Origin: Myoxocephalus aenaeus
Lineage: Eukaryota > Chordata > Actinopteri > Perciformes > Cottidae
DNA: 64,000 nucleotides
Assembly (NCBI GenBank): GCA_038501785.1
Contig: JBAMJR010000097.1
Coordinates: forward strand, 6,261,001-6,325,000
Direction of reading: 5' to 3'
Notes under the pieces: generated by a model
Told to the model about the DNA's origin: nothing
What the model saw: the letters and a program-made list of their open reading frames with translations, nothing else
Database searches by the model: none
Made by a program: the position numbers and the translations under genes
Part shown: positions 28,701 through 42,330 of the stretch, piece by piece
How positions within the stretch are numbered: position 1 is the first letter of the stretch
How the letters are laid out: the number at the start of each line of letters is the position of its first letter

Positions 28701-31700
28701 CCTAGACACAGTCTATGTATGTTACAAACCATCTGGCAGGTCAGGTAAATTCCCATGCAGATATCTGGCTGGCTGGCAGACAGCAGCCAAAACCAAGTAG
28801 GAAAACTTCCAGCTCCCTCGAGCTCTCCTGACAATCTCCCTCCAGCCAGCTGCCACCATATTTAGGTTTTCGTTGTGATATGAAGAGGTATCGTAAAGTC
28901 ACGTTGCACTGAAACGTATGACACAGAACCATGGAAATAATGCACAAAAAATGTATATTTGAATAGTTTGAGTATGTGGTTTTACGAATATTCAAACGTC
29001 ACTATTGGCCAATTTTGAAACACTTTACATGAAAGTTGAAACATTATTCACCCTTAGACATAAAAATGAATTGTTGAAGATTTAAATCAAGTGAAAAACA
29101 GTAAGAAAAAATGTCCAGCAGCACAACAGTGACTTGCATGGTGGTGAACAAGATGAGAAACAGACGGATTTGTCAAAGAATGTGGAGAGATTGGAGAAAA
29201 AAACCCTCCGAAAGTTTCATGGGAGGAGAGGTGAAGGGTTGGTACAATCAATAAACACCTCCGCCTATAAAGGTCAGAGCGTGTGAAAGATAAAGGAGAA
29301 AAGGCAGTTTGATTGCAAAAAAGTAGAGAAGTACCTCATCGGTCAAGTAGTAAATTTTCCTCAGCATACTGTGTCGAGCTGCTTCAACCTCCTGGAAAAA
29401 GGATGAGAGGATTTAAGATCAAAGGCCTCATTGACGTACTGCACTGACTCACTCTAAGTCATGAGTGTATAAACTCTAAACATGCATGCACGAGCATTTT
29501 CAGCAACACCGCTGTAAAAAAAAGGTCTTTGTGAATCGAGTAAATAAGTTTAAGTTGCTAAATGTATTTCTCATTCTAGGGTGTTTACCCCAATGCTTCA
29601 CAGTGAAATAACAGTCACATACTATGATTCAAAGCAATATTTAGGATCATGAAAGAACCAAGTAGGATGGCCCTTTGACAGTTAATTAATAACATGTGAG
29701 TTTTGCAGAAGCATGAAATCTGAAGGATTTTGCGTCCAATTAGCTCTAAATCCTTATAAAAACACTCAAAACGCACGCAAATCCAACCTTCTATTCAGTG
29801 CAGCTGTAGCAGCTTCTGGATTTGCTAAATGTCCACATATGTGGCAGCAGTTTGCACTATGTTTTACTGTGGCTGACATTGAAAAAAGGCACAAAGCACA
29901 ATCTTAACATTAATAAATATAAACTGCTGTACCTGTGCTGCAGCATCTTGAGAGAAGATGAAAGTATTGACGTGAGACAAGGTAACCACATATAAGACGG
30001 GACACCAGCGAGGCTTCAGGGTCCCCGTAACCAAAGAGCGGAAGTAGAGATTGAGGAGAGGGAGGGAGTCTTCAGGGGGGGAGGTGAACCGCTCGATAGG
30101 AATGGAGAGCTTCAAATTAAGTGACAGAAAAAAAAATACATTTATCCAAACCGATCCATAAATTAAATCAGAGAATATTGGTCAGGGAACAATTGTCAAA
30201 TGACTCTCAAAGTACAACTGAGAATAACAGCAGGAACATCCTCATCATTACCTGTTCCAGAGTGACTCCCAGTGACCTCAGCATTCCCACATGTTCTCCA
30301 AACACAGCCAGCCTCATGGTGGCGCTGTACCTCCTCTGCAAGGGTAAGAGCACCCAGCAGCCAAACAGCCGGTCTCCAAAGGACACAGCTTCGTACTGGG
30401 ACAAAAGAGCAGTGTACAGGTCCTGGAAGGAAGCTACACCAGGAGGAGGGATGTTGAGGTCCAAAGAGTCCAGCCTAGATCGCCTGAAAAGGGATTAGAT
30501 TTGGTTCAACTCTGTTCTCTGTGCTCAATTTAGCTTTTATACAGCAAGAATATGGATATCAAACATGTTCAGACCTGGTCAGCAGTCTGAACAGACCCCA
30601 GGCCAGTTTCTGAACAGGTCTCTCCAGGAACAAGTCACTGGAGCACAGGAACACGCAGGACAGGCGGGCGAGTTTGGCGACAGGTGGGATCACCTACAAC
30701 ATAACAAAATATTCTGGAGGTTAGTCACAACAACAAATAGACAGATACAAATATAACGTTATATTGCCTGACAAAGACACACTAGAATAGAAGCTTGATA
30801 ACCAGAGGGTCAATAGTAATGACTAGTAGCTATTTAACATGAATATATTGGGCCTCATTTACCAATATATTCTTAAGTTTGATCTTAAATTGGTTCTTGA
30901 GAACAGTTCTACAAAAAGTCTACGTCAGATTCACGACGTGTTCTTCAGCTGCACACATGTGCGATTATAATGTTGAATGCCATTGCCCGCATGTTTCCAG
31001 TTGATCATAATCAGCTGACATAAAAAAAGGCATGAAACTGCAGAGCCGTGTGCACACAGACATTGAAAAGAAAAGTTAAAAGAAGTCAAGAAGAGGGTGG
31101 AGCAAATCAATAATAAAGTAATAATAAAGAAAGTGTATGAAGATAAATAAACCCATATATAAATGTCTATAGTTCTGAAGTGGAGGAAGTGAATACCAAA
31201 CGAGCCGTCATATTTAGTAGCGACAGAAGTGGATATAAAATAACAATGTATGAGACGCGATTACTCATTAAGTGTTAGTGTAGTTTTCTTCGATGTCACA
31301 AGAGCATAATGCTTTGTAAAATAATTAAACCAAGTGTCTGAACACTCTGTTCTTACCTAAGAATAATAAATAAGAAAACATTGATGAATTTCAGAGTCTT
31401 CATGGACACTGCATAAGTGGGTTTTAAGTAGTTCTTTTCTTAAGAATGTTTGGTGATTGTTATAAAAGGCAGCAATAAACAATTATTTTTCGATATGTCT
31501 GCTAAATAAAATCTAATTGACTGGTTTCTGTACCTTTAGTGCCTCCTCCCTCCAGACCTCCAGCAGCAGCAGCCACTGCAGACAATGGGTGACCGCCTGC
31601 AGCGCCCCCTGTGGGAGGTGTTCCACCTCCAACCCGCCGCCGTCAGACAGCCCTGTCTGCTCATACAGGCTCACAAGTGGCAGGAAAGGCCAATCAGATG

Positions 31701-34700
31701 GCACAGTGGGACCAGTGAGCTCTGGGAGGAGATGGGAGCTTATCCAGGGGCCGCGGCCGAGGAGAGCGTCTCGGGACGTCAGAACGGATGACTCCAGATG
31801 GGCCAGATGAGTGAGGAAGCAGCCTCGGATGGATGGCAGCTGGATGCAGGCTTCTCTCAGGAGAGCTCCGACAGTCTGCAGCGAGGGAGAGGTGTGGTGG
31901 TGTGTTTCCTCTTGGAGTTTCAGCTCTGCCAGCTCTACAGCCTCAGGACCTCCACTGTGGCCCTCTCTGGAAAGCAAACAAACATAAAACGAGTAACACT
32001 GTCACAAAGAGGAAGCAGAGAATGAGGAACATCACTTTTGGTAGAAATGGATCATCTGCTAAATTTATCAAATTCCAAAGAGATGTTATTTTGAATATAA
32101 TATGATCTGTGAAATTAGATTATATTCAGCCCCGTTTTTTAAGCATTAAACAATTACAAAGAAAGAATGTACGAGTCAAGAAAACAAAAAAGGCTCACAG
32201 TGTTGATTGTGTTGGCACCTACTGGCAATTAATTCAAAATGAGTAAAGTAAAGTCGACTTACGATATAAAGTCTTTGTTGAAGATGATGGTGGACAGCAG
32301 TTCATGTCCCAGGTATTCACTGCCTGGTAACAACCACGGTAGCAGAACCAGCGCCACTTGGTGGTACAGTGAGGCATGCTTGGCTACTTCTGGCTCAATG
32401 GAAACCTGAGGAAACACAAAAATGGTTATTATGCATTGCTAATGAGAGGTGGGTTTGGTTTGTAACAGAAGCTACCATCATCTGAAATAATAGCAGAAGA
32501 TAGTGTTGCTGACTGAAACAAAGCTTTAACTGTATGCTTTAGGTCACGGGCCAATAACAGGACCCAGACGCCGTTGTATCTGGACCCATGACCGATCGAT
32601 AATTGAGAATTATTCAAAGTTGACAGAGCGCTCATATTTTAACCAGCCTTTACGCCACTGTTCAGACGATTATTAAAAACGCAATGTGAAGCTTTGCTAC
32701 GAGACAAAGCACAACTCGTTTGAGCAAACGTATCGACTCATATCCGAAATAAAAGGAACAGAATCTAAGAGCCCAATATGATCAGAATCCTAACACATTC
32801 ATTCAATGTCCAACAATAATGTCAACAGAGATCATAGAGGTGAAACAAGTGGTTTCAATAACAGATATAGTCCTCACACACATTTTATCAGAGAATAATA
32901 TAATATCGTGGCTTTTTTGGTTGACATCACTAGACACCTGAATTAACTTAATTTAAAAGCTACAGAGCAAAGACAATTAAGTTACATTTATTTTTGTAAA
33001 AAGAGTACTTTATTTTAAGATAAACATTTTTCTAAACCTTTCAGTAATGTTTTTTTTCTTCCATTTTTAGATCCAGCCCTTATTGTAATTGAAATGAGAG
33101 AGGAATATGTATTTTTTATCAGAGTATTTATAATTCATCCAGTTAAATTTGAAAACTGATAATAAATATTGTTGAGATATTATTATTTATTTGATTTGAC
33201 AGTCAGTTGTTGACTTCATACAGATGTTGAAAGAGCTGCTGGCTACTTCAACACATATGGGACTAAATCATAGCGCAAGTTAAACATTACTGTGATGTTC
33301 CGGACCTTTGCATGAGGACATTTTCTCAAACTGGACCTTGTTGACCATTAATTGAATACCCCTGCTTTAGGTCAACACAATCATTTACGGGACATTGATC
33401 AAAGTTGGATCTTACCAGTCTGTGTGCCAGCCTGAGCAGCAGGTAGAGGAGGTGGTGTTCATGACGGACAAGCCAGGCTCTGGTGTGAGACAGGGTGGGC
33501 ATAGCCTGACTGCAGCTTCTCAGGTAACCAATCACAGGTTCTGACAGGAGGAGGCCGTTGAACTAGAGAGAGAGGGGGGTTTGAGATAAAATATATGGGA
33601 TTTTGGCCAACGCATGCACTCGTCTGCCAAGAGGCCACAACCAAAGATTACACTGGATCGTTTTACTGATTAGTACCGCATCTTTGGCTGAAGGTGTGCT
33701 GAGCAGTGATACAATCTAATGAACTAAATGTATGTATTGCTTGGCTCACTAAGGTCTGTACCTGTCCTTGCATGACAAACAAAAGCTCCCTAACACTCTC
33801 TAAATATTTACCTTGCAGCTGAGGCCTTTGTGAATGCCTGTGATGGTTTCCAGGAGAAGCCCCAGGGCTGTGAGAAGAGGGAAGGGGGAGCTGGGAGCAA
33901 CCAGCCCCGGACGGTCCGTCCATCCTGGGCAGGCCAGACCAGGGAGGCTGGGAGTGGTTTCTGGGTCCTGATGACTAGACTGGACATTACACACCACTGA
34001 AGAAGACCTGGTGTAAAAAAGAAAATAATAATAATTAAAAAAGCTGTCACACAAATATATGTTTATTTTTTCAGAACAAAATTAGGTTGAGCGCAAAACA
34101 AAAAAAGGCAAATGCCATCAGTTTTCCTTATTTAGACATTATTATTTGACAATATGAATAACAACAACTGTTCTCACAGTAAGTCAGACATACTTTAGGT
34201 TCTTAATCAGGCCTTGAACAACATGGTGGGACAGCAGGGGGAGGAGAAGCTCGGACGTCAGCCGCTCCAGTTCCTGAAGGGCCTCTACTGGCTTGAAACA
34301 GTTCTGAGGAAGAGAGTCAAGTAGGTCATGGATTCATAGCTTGGTAAAGCACACAGAGTTCAACCATGGGAACTAGTTAAGAGATAACAATACACTTATA
34401 TACTGCAGAAAGTATAACTTGATGTGTCCTAACCTGTCTGGAGAGCTGATGGTAGTAAGCTTCTAGGTAGACCAAGTAAGCTGGTATGACAGCCAGGCTG
34501 ATGTCTTTCTGAACTGGATTATCAAGGTTCTTCACAAAGCCCCTCAAATGTCCCAACAAGGATGCCTGCAACCCTGTGACATGACCCCAAGACACAGGAG
34601 GAGGAGGAGGGCACTCTTCTCCATGAGAGCTGTGGTCAAACAGAGAGGGTAATGTGTATAGGGCTGCAACTAAAAAGCATTTTAATTGTTGATAATCTGG

Positions 34701-37424
34701 CAATTATTTTCTTTATTAATCGTTTAGTTGTTTGGTCTATAAAATGTCAGAACCTGTTGCCCAAAGCTGAGGTTGACGTCCTCAAATGTCTTGTTTTGTC
34801 CACAACGCAAAAAGGTATACAATTGTACTGTTGACACCAGAACATATTCACTTTTAAGAAGCATGTCTGAGAGAATTTAATCATTTATTTCTTAAAAAAA
34901 TTACTCAAACCAATGAATCTATTATCAAGATAGTTGCTGATTAATTTAACAGTTATCAATTTATTGATCCATTTTTGCAGCGATAAAAAAAGGATCCAAT
35001 TGTGTTGTGTGATGATGTTTTCACACCCCTTTAATCCTGATCTGTACCTGACCATGCCAGCCTGTAGCTCCTGGTGGCAACCAGCTGTGTGTGTGACCTG
35101 CGTGAGCAGAGAAAGCAGAGCCAGAACCCGCTGGAGCTGCAGAGGCAACAGAGGATCTGAGTGGGCCAGGACTGTGTGAACTGACTGTAAGGTCTTCGCT
35201 AAGCTTGGATATAGGTCTCTGTGGAAACATAATGACAAACACTGTGAGAGAAGCACGGAGCAGTGGATTAGAGTATCAAGCTAATCAGTACAGTCATTAT
35301 GAAATGGTTCTACAGATTCGCTGTCTCTAATCAGCCTACTCAACACTCCTGAAGAGAGAGTTCTCTGTCCCTGGTGGTCAGATTGAATGGGTTCACTTGC
35401 ATGTATAATTTGCAGGCCTGTCCATAGCCAGCTGCCACCGCCCACAGCCTGTAGGCCTCAGTGGTGATGCTGAGGGCCTCGGCCGGTTCCAGCAGCAGCT
35501 GACCGGGCTCAGCACTCAGCAGACAAGGCAAACGCTCCTTCACTCCAAAAGAGTTTAACTGGAGAGAGGGGAGACAAAGAATAATCGAATAACTTAGATA
35601 GGATAATGATGATATTGGTACTTGTCATGAGGTTGCAAATCAAAAACAGTTATGCATTTAATTTTCCACTTTTTGTATTTTACAGATAGTCAGAACTATA
35701 AGTAATCCCAGAAGTTGGATTTCAGACCGTGCACATCCTGTACTAAGCACAACAAATAACTTGACATGATCAATAAAGATAGGTGTCAACACAACACCCT
35801 TCACACACCACTGGACACTTTCATATCGGCTGCATCAGTTCATCTAGTTATTAAAGACCTCTCTAAAACACAGTCATTCTAATACATTTTAAAGCAATTC
35901 AACAATGTTGCTGGCACTGTATTCCACTTACCAGTCTGGCACAGGTATGTCTGCCAGAGGTGGCCAACACTCTCAACAGCTTCATGGCACTGGCCAGCGG
36001 GAGTCCGTAAACAGACTGAGGAATGGAAGAAGATGGCGCCGTCCAGGAAGCCGGAAGGAACTCTGACAACACCGTCTCCATCAAGCGAGGACATTCAAGC
36101 ACCTGTGAGTGAAATGCAATCTTACTGAATTTGGCAGGATGAAACTGTAGACAACAATAATGAATTGTCCTGCAAGCATGTTGATTAAGTGACTGTTATT
36201 GTTGTTACGTGGGTGGCAGATAAGGAAGAGTGCCTCGCGATGCGAGTCAGGATCTGCAGGACGTCCTGGACCACTCGAGGAGAAGGTCGGAACACCTCGA
36301 GGATGTAACGCAGTCTGGGGAGCAGTTTCATCTTCAACAGACCCTGAAACACAGACAGTAAGCATTCAATATTTATCTTCAGAACTTATTTACTGTGCAT
36401 TTACATAAAAAAAACTCAAATGGAAGTCTCTGTCTGTCGGGCCTCGATTTTCTCGACAATCGACGTTCATCATATCGACTTCACACTTGGCGGCATGCTA
36501 GGTACAGCTCGCTCTCCGTTATGCGATACATTAAATAACGTACCAATACCCATACTACCATATGTATGCCAGAAACAGATTTAGTATGTTCCAATACAAA
36601 AAATTTAAAATGCAGTATGACAAAAAATACCATGATGTCCTACTGCCTTCATTTACATTTTGCAGGATGCACGGCAGTATGCTCTTCTGGCTATGCTGAT
36701 GCATAATCCTCTGCACAGCGGATATGTGGGCAAGAGGGTCAAAGTTCAAGGTCTGATGTTATGTAAACATGTTTACCTTGACAACATCCTGCCTGGCAGC
36801 GTCATGATCAGTCTTCCTCTCCTCCTTTTCTTTAGCCGTCTCCTTCATACATTCGGGCAGCCCAGCATCATCCTCTTCTTCCTCCTCCTGAGCAGACGGC
36901 AGCAGAGGGAAGGAGGCCAGGCCGCCAAACCAGGAGAAGGTGCAGTCCAAACACTCCTGAGAGGGGAAACAATGAATATTTGAACATGAGGGACAAAACA
37001 TTGGGATTGGGATACACTTATAGAAAAAGAGTAACATAAAACCAAAGTATATCATCTCTTGTACTAATTAAGTTTTCGGTTCTGGGACATATTTTGTGAT
37101 ACCTGGTCAATGTTACTGTGATTTTATTGCACTGCATTTTGCTAACTTTATTAGTCTTTGCAGATAAAATTACATAATGAAAATGTAATGGATTGTCTTA
37201 CTTCATCGTCTTCACACACAAGGAGGGCTTTAAGTGCATGCACAGCTGCAGACATGACTCCCTCCACACCGTCGTCCAATGCAAAGCGGAGCAGGAAGAG
37301 CAGGCCGGCGTCGAGCAGAGTGGACACCATGCTGCCTTTCAGAACTGACAGGTACTCTCCACCACGTGTCTATGGGGTAAGAAAATCCGCCATTTGAGTG
37401 AATAAAAACATGTGCCGCAGCTAC

Positions 37425-37501
<77 letters not shown>

Positions 37502-40500
37502 GTGTAGGTGTAGGTGTAGGTGTAGGGGTGTGTGTTTGTTTGTTTGTTTGTTTGTTTGTGTATGTACCTTTGAGAGGATGTTGGACAGAGTGCCGAGGGC
37601 CAGACTCCTCTGCTGGATGAGCTGACTCCGAGACAGCAGGAATAGTTCCTGCAGGGAGTAACCTGCCCGCTGCAGAGAAATCCTCAATGTTAGGAATAAA
37701 ATCATCTCAAAGCAAAAGACCTGGAGCCTTGTCTCAAACACTAACTTTGAGATTTATCTGGTTTTCAGTCTCACAATGATGCTTCACTTTTTTTTTTACA
37801 GGTGTCATAAATGTAACATAACAATCTGTCAAGGCAGAAAGTGGAAGTTTTAGTGAAGAGCAGATTATGTCTCGGGAGAAAATGTAATCAATACTTCGAC
37901 ATTAGTTCACAAGTTCTATTTACTAAAACAGATCCAAGCAAAACACTGCATTCAAATGAACAAGATAGGAAATTAAAGACTGTTCCAGAACAGTCTTTAA
38001 TTTCCTATCATGATCAATGAGCCACCGTAATGAGATTCAAAATTACAGGTAATGTTCAGAACTAATCAGAATTTAACTTTGCAGTTAGCCGGTAGTGCTG
38101 TTGTGCTTTGTGAGCCAAACCCAGCTATTAAATACAAAAGAAAGTCATGAAGAATAGATCTGATGCTGGTATAAACATTTTATTGCCGACTTTAAACATT
38201 AAGGACACAAAAATAAATATGGAATATGAATAAATGACTTATTCCACTGACCTCAGGCTCCTCTCCGTGGTGGTGCAGGCCTAAATGGGTGGGCAGATCC
38301 TCAGTGGGTGGAATCAAGGTCCCCGTGAAGTCAAACCGAGCCTGCATGGCCTAGCAGTACACAGAACCACAGTTGACTCAATGCAAAAATACTCAATGAA
38401 ATGCAAGATTTAGGTTGAAATTGATAAAAATGGCATCTGCTGGTATCATAAGAAATATCTCCTTACCTTCTTGGTTCCTTTCCTTTTGGGTGCAGGCAAG
38501 TCTTTCATCCACTCCAGTTTATCTGGCTCCAGCTTATCCATGTGTACCCACTCTTTCTGAGGTTTCAGCAGTAGGTCCATCTCTGAATCCACACACACAC
38601 AGAAGGGTAAAAGCAAGACTCGTAACTATGGATGACTTAATCTAATAATTGGTACAACTGTTGTCTGTTGTAGCCAGCACAGCTAAAGTGACAACTCCAA
38701 CATGTGTCAAAGCTGTAAACACAAACCACTCCTGCACTCACTACCCTCAACACCGCTCTTTCCCACGGCTATGATTAATGATACTTTGGAAGGAGCTGAG
38801 GCCATGCCTGGCTATTTATTCTCAACCTCAAAACAAGGTTTGTTTTCTCTAAAAAGGGAGGTAGAGAAGGCAATAAATCATCTCTGCGAAGAAAAAAGTG
38901 AATCGACCTTAACAAGAGTCTTCAGAAAGGTCCTTGAGACCAAAACAACAACGTGATATGTGGTATGCGTGTTGCCTTCAATTCATCTAATAAATCATCT
39001 TTGACCAAAATAACAGAATGACAAAACCAGCTCGCTTCATAACACATTTTGGAAAACTTTTGGTATCCATGATGTGCAAGATCTGTCCATTAGCAACACT
39101 TTCATCAGGACTGGGATTATACGTTGAATGATCTGCAGTAACTTCATTGCAGAGAGTGGCTACTTCTGGCTCAGTCTGGTCAATGATCAGCATTATGTCG
39201 GGACTTTAGCCTTGCGGCAGAAGCATTGCACATTAATTATACAATTAAGAGAATGGATCCTTGAGAGAGAGAGGGAGAGCAGAGAGAGTGAAGGAAAGAG
39301 AAGTGAGTGAGAAACATCAGGAAGGAGATGAAGGGAGGAATGGAGGCAGAGAAAGCTGGCAGACACACAGGTGGGATGGTCTTCTTGACGGTGGCACATT
39401 TAAAGCTTTCCAAGAAAGATAAACCACTGATCAAAATAATTTGATAATCTCAGCAACAAGGTGACAATTAAACAGTACTACCGCATTGTGAAAATACTCC
39501 AATACAAGTAAAAGTAGTGTATTAATAATAATGTACTTTGTTACATTCCACCTCTGCAATTTAAACAAGTCTAAGGAGGTAAGACGTAGTGTAAAATAAT
39601 AGCATAGTCATACCCATAACTTTGATGCTATCTATGTATTTATATCTCCAGCAGCAGCAGAGACCAGGAACAACTGACAAGGTAGACCTGATAAAGAGGT
39701 TGCTATTAAATTCATCATACCCGTCACAGCAGGTGGTGGTGGCAGGTCCTCCTCTCTTTCCATCTCTACTTCTCTGGGTTTCTGAAAAAGCACAGCAGCA
39801 CCAGAGGAGACTGACTGTCTGCTCTTATTTTCAAGAGGAAAATTGTCCTTGCTGCTTTTGCCCCAGGGCTGTTTGGATGCGGAGGCAGAGGACGGGACGC
39901 TCTGGGCTTTGCGAGATTTAACAAAGTCCACTAGTCTAGGATCTGGGAAGCAGAAATAATTGTGTTATACGCAGTGGTACCAACAAAATGTCCTTTACTA
40001 GTTATAATACAAGCTCAACACATATCATGTCTTCATGTCAATATATATGATATATGAATTAACCATCATGTGAACACCATGATTGCCTACCGAGCTGACA
40101 TAAGAGCTTCTTCTGCTCCTGTAGTATCTCAGATTGAGACATGGCCTGGAGCTTAGCCTGGTTCTCCCTGTCGATCCTCATAGTTTCTCCTGAGCTATCT
40201 GGGGCCCCAAGCCCCTGACCAGACAGCCGACTGAGACATGAGACTGCAGTTGGCTCTGGTGAGTGGAGAGGAGAGGGGGATAAAGACAAAGGGAGATCAA
40301 AATAATGTGAAGAGGGGGTTCTGTGGAGAAAGATATCACAGACCAATTCCGAAATACAAAACATGTGAAATAATTACTCCTGATCATCTGCAGCGCCACA
40401 CTGACCTGTATCCATGCTGGTCTCAGGTGGCATGTTCTGCTCTCTGTGTTCAGGTGTGTGAGCAGCTTCAGATGCACAATGTAAAGGTGTCTTTCCCTCC

Positions 40501-41621
40501 TTTAGTCTCTGAGCTGCTAACTGACGTGCAAAGATACTCTTCTTTCCAACAGCGGAAGACAGAGGCGCCTAGACGTAAGGATGAATTAACTTTAAAAATC
40601 AAGTTGAATTACATGTATTGTGATGATACAATGCGAGTATGGACACACAGCTTGAATATTAAATCTTCATAAGTTTTTAAAGTATTTTTAAGTAATATGA
40701 GATTCTGCAGGTAAAGATAAGCTATTTATTGTAAATGGCCAGAGTACGTTGCCATGTTTGTCATTAAACGTTTCACACACTGTAAGAATCACATCCCTTG
40801 TAAATAATTGGCATTAACGTTATCTTACCTGACTGCTGGTTTCTGAACGGTGCAATACTTTAGGGAAAGCCATGCCTGTAAATGCTGGTAGAGATATTGG
40901 AGTAGAGGTGGTGTCTCTCTCCTTAAACAAAGAGGGATGTTACAGATCCATTGATGAAATAATAGATCAACTCTGATAGAAGAAATCTGCGAAACCCACT
41001 AGATGCATGCATACTTGGAGAGGTCCAACAGGGGGAAAACGCTACTTTATTAAGCACACAGTCACTGATTCATACTTGGCATTTGCATTCAACAACAGGT
41101 ACTTACAACTATTTTGGAGAGAACAGCACTGACATGCATGTCATGTCGGTCCAGCCTCTCCCCAGCATCCTCATCCTCGAAAGTAACACGACTGGCTTTG
41201 AATCGAGACTTCTTAGGAGGAGCAGGCGTCAGAGACGGGAGTTGGTCTGGAAGATCTGGAGGAAACATAAAAGATATTCAATAATCGTACATTCTGTTAT
41301 ATATGATCCATGTGAGTAACTCATCCCTGTTAAGTACCACCGTGAACCCACAACATGTCAACTGTCGATGTGTTTCTAATCTAAAAACCCCCCACATATT
41401 TTACCTTCTATGGTGACGACATCCTTCTCTCTTCCTTCGTTCTCCTTGTTATATCCCCCTCCTCCTCCTTCTTCTTCTTCTCCTCCTCCTCCTGCCTCGC
41501 CTCTCCTCTTGTCAGGTCTGCGCACCACAGTGGCAGCAGACGGTGCACCAGAGGTCAGAAACTCCTCCTGCTCCCTCAGGAGGTCTGCCTCACAGTCAGA
41601 TGGCTTGGGACGCCGCAACAT
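25720..41621 (-). CDS. rpap1: RNA polymerase II-associated protein 1 (26 coding exons)
   Basis: The joined exons give 1,422 residues; human RPAP1 is about 1,393. Coding exons 5' to 3': 41405-41621, 41107-41255, 40829-40921, 40406-40568, 40091-40255, 39721-39942, 38467-38582, 38252-38350, 37568-37669, 37202-37369, 36777-36956, 36209-36343, 35932-36102, 35401-35558, 35048-35218, 34434-34629, 34194-34303, 33812-34007, 33416-33562, 32263-32405, 31534-31966, 30575-30693, 30252-30483, 29933-30109, 29335-29391, 25720-25869. The start is the ATG giving MLRRPKPSDCEADLL, like human MLSRPKP. The N-terminal RPAP1 motif (ILQEQKKLLCQL) lies near residues 250-262 and the second family motif (DLPTHLGLHHHGEE, then AGYSLQELF) near 393-420. 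The rest is helical and probably HEAT/ARM-like, with strong matches such as EAVSFGDRLFG and LFGEHVG. In other vertebrates RPAP1 binds Pol II, and is linked to its assembly/import and to Mediator contact. Exon 14 ends at a GC donor. The last intron (25,870-29,334) is 3.5 kb and repeat-filled. Confidence 0.96.
26163..26175. repeat. Poly-G run of 13 bases
   Basis: A G homopolymer in the last intron of rpap1, next to another GGGGGG run at about 26,185. On the rpap1 sense strand this is a C run. Confidence 0.85.
28010..28495 (+). mobile_element. LINE 3'-end fragment in the last rpap1 intron
   Basis: One frame near 28,098-28,160 reads RRTFLPTALRLYNKSPLARS and then a stop, matching the C-terminus of fish CR1/L2-like LINE ORF2. 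It is followed by an AT-rich 3' region ending CCCCTCGGGGATTAATAAAG and an ATTC-type tail. The insertion is 5'-truncated and antisense to rpap1. Confidence 0.75.
28500..28725. repeat. Dispersed repeat fragment in the last rpap1 intron
   Basis: Phrases such as GATGGCGACGGCCAAAACAC, GTCAGTCCACAAACCAA and ACACAGTCTATG are typical of a repeat widespread in teleosts. It is related to the block at 8,520-8,760. Confidence 0.5.
34655..34990. repeat. Dispersed non-autonomous element in an rpap1 intron
   Basis: It begins TAGGGCTGCAACTA and ends TTTTTGCAGCGAT, imperfect inverted ends. The interior (GTTTGGTCTATAAAATGTCA, CAAATGTCTTGTTTTGTCCA) is a pattern found very often in teleost introns. It lies between the exons at 34,434-34,629 and 35,048-35,218. 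I could not define a duplication. Confidence 0.65.
37427..37558. repeat. Compound microsatellite (TG)n-(GGTGTA)n-(GTTT)n beside an rpap1 donor site
   Basis: A (TG)n run at 37,427-37,499, about four GGTGTA units at 37,501-37,526 and a GTTT array at 37,534-37,558. On the rpap1 strand it is CA-rich and begins 9 bases after the 5' splice site of the exon at 37,568-37,669. Confidence 0.93.
37964..38009. repeat. 46-bp palindrome, two perfect 22-bp arms
   Basis: Arms 37,964-37,985 and 37,988-38,009 are exact reverse complements with a 2-base loop (CA). It lies in the rpap1 intron between the exons at 38,252-38,350 and 37,568-37,669. Confidence 0.95.
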
Positions 41622-42330
41622 CCCTCGAAAGGACACACAAGATCATGTTAAATGCATTGCCACTGTTGGGTCTAATTATAACGCCTCTGTCCATTCATGC
41701 CCGTCTTTCCTTCCATAACACCTAGCTAACTGTTAACCTAAGCCCTGAATCTGCTTTACGGAAAAACTTTCGACAAAAGACTTGAAGTGAAAGGTGCTGA
41801 TTCAAGGAACCCAAAGCTGGAGTTTGCCCTGTTGACAGATTCAAACAATATTATTTTCCTTAACAGAGAGGGGGCCATCGTAATTTATGAACATATTGTA
41901 ATTTAAACGTTAACTCTGGAGTAACGTTGATTAGTTAGATGCTGCACTTCGGTTAGCTTTGATAACCTTAAGGCGAACTAACGTTATCTGGGAGTGTAAG
42001 AAAGGACAGACAGCAACACGCTTCCACTATTAAACCAAATAAATGACACATAATTAACGTTAGCTTACAACCGTTAGCTATTGCTTTAACGTCAGTTAAG
42101 TTTACATCCGACTCGGACCGGGGGACGAGTTCAACACACAGTTAGTTAGCTATCGTTAGCTTAACGTTAGCTTGAAACGTCAAACCGTACTCAGCTTAAG
42201 GTAAAATTATCCAACATAATACCAAAATGTGTCATTCAATTGTGGCCGTATTTGTTGTTTTAAAATATGTCACAACTGTGGTGGCTAACCTTCAGTTGAC
42301 GCTAAGTGTTGGGTCCGTGTTATCAGCGTG

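Noticed and set aside
35380..35400. A GT donor (CAA|GTGAAC) for the rpap1 exon at 35,401-35,558
   Set aside because: It ends the exon in phase 0 and shifts the following exon out of the conserved DLYPSLAKTL frame.
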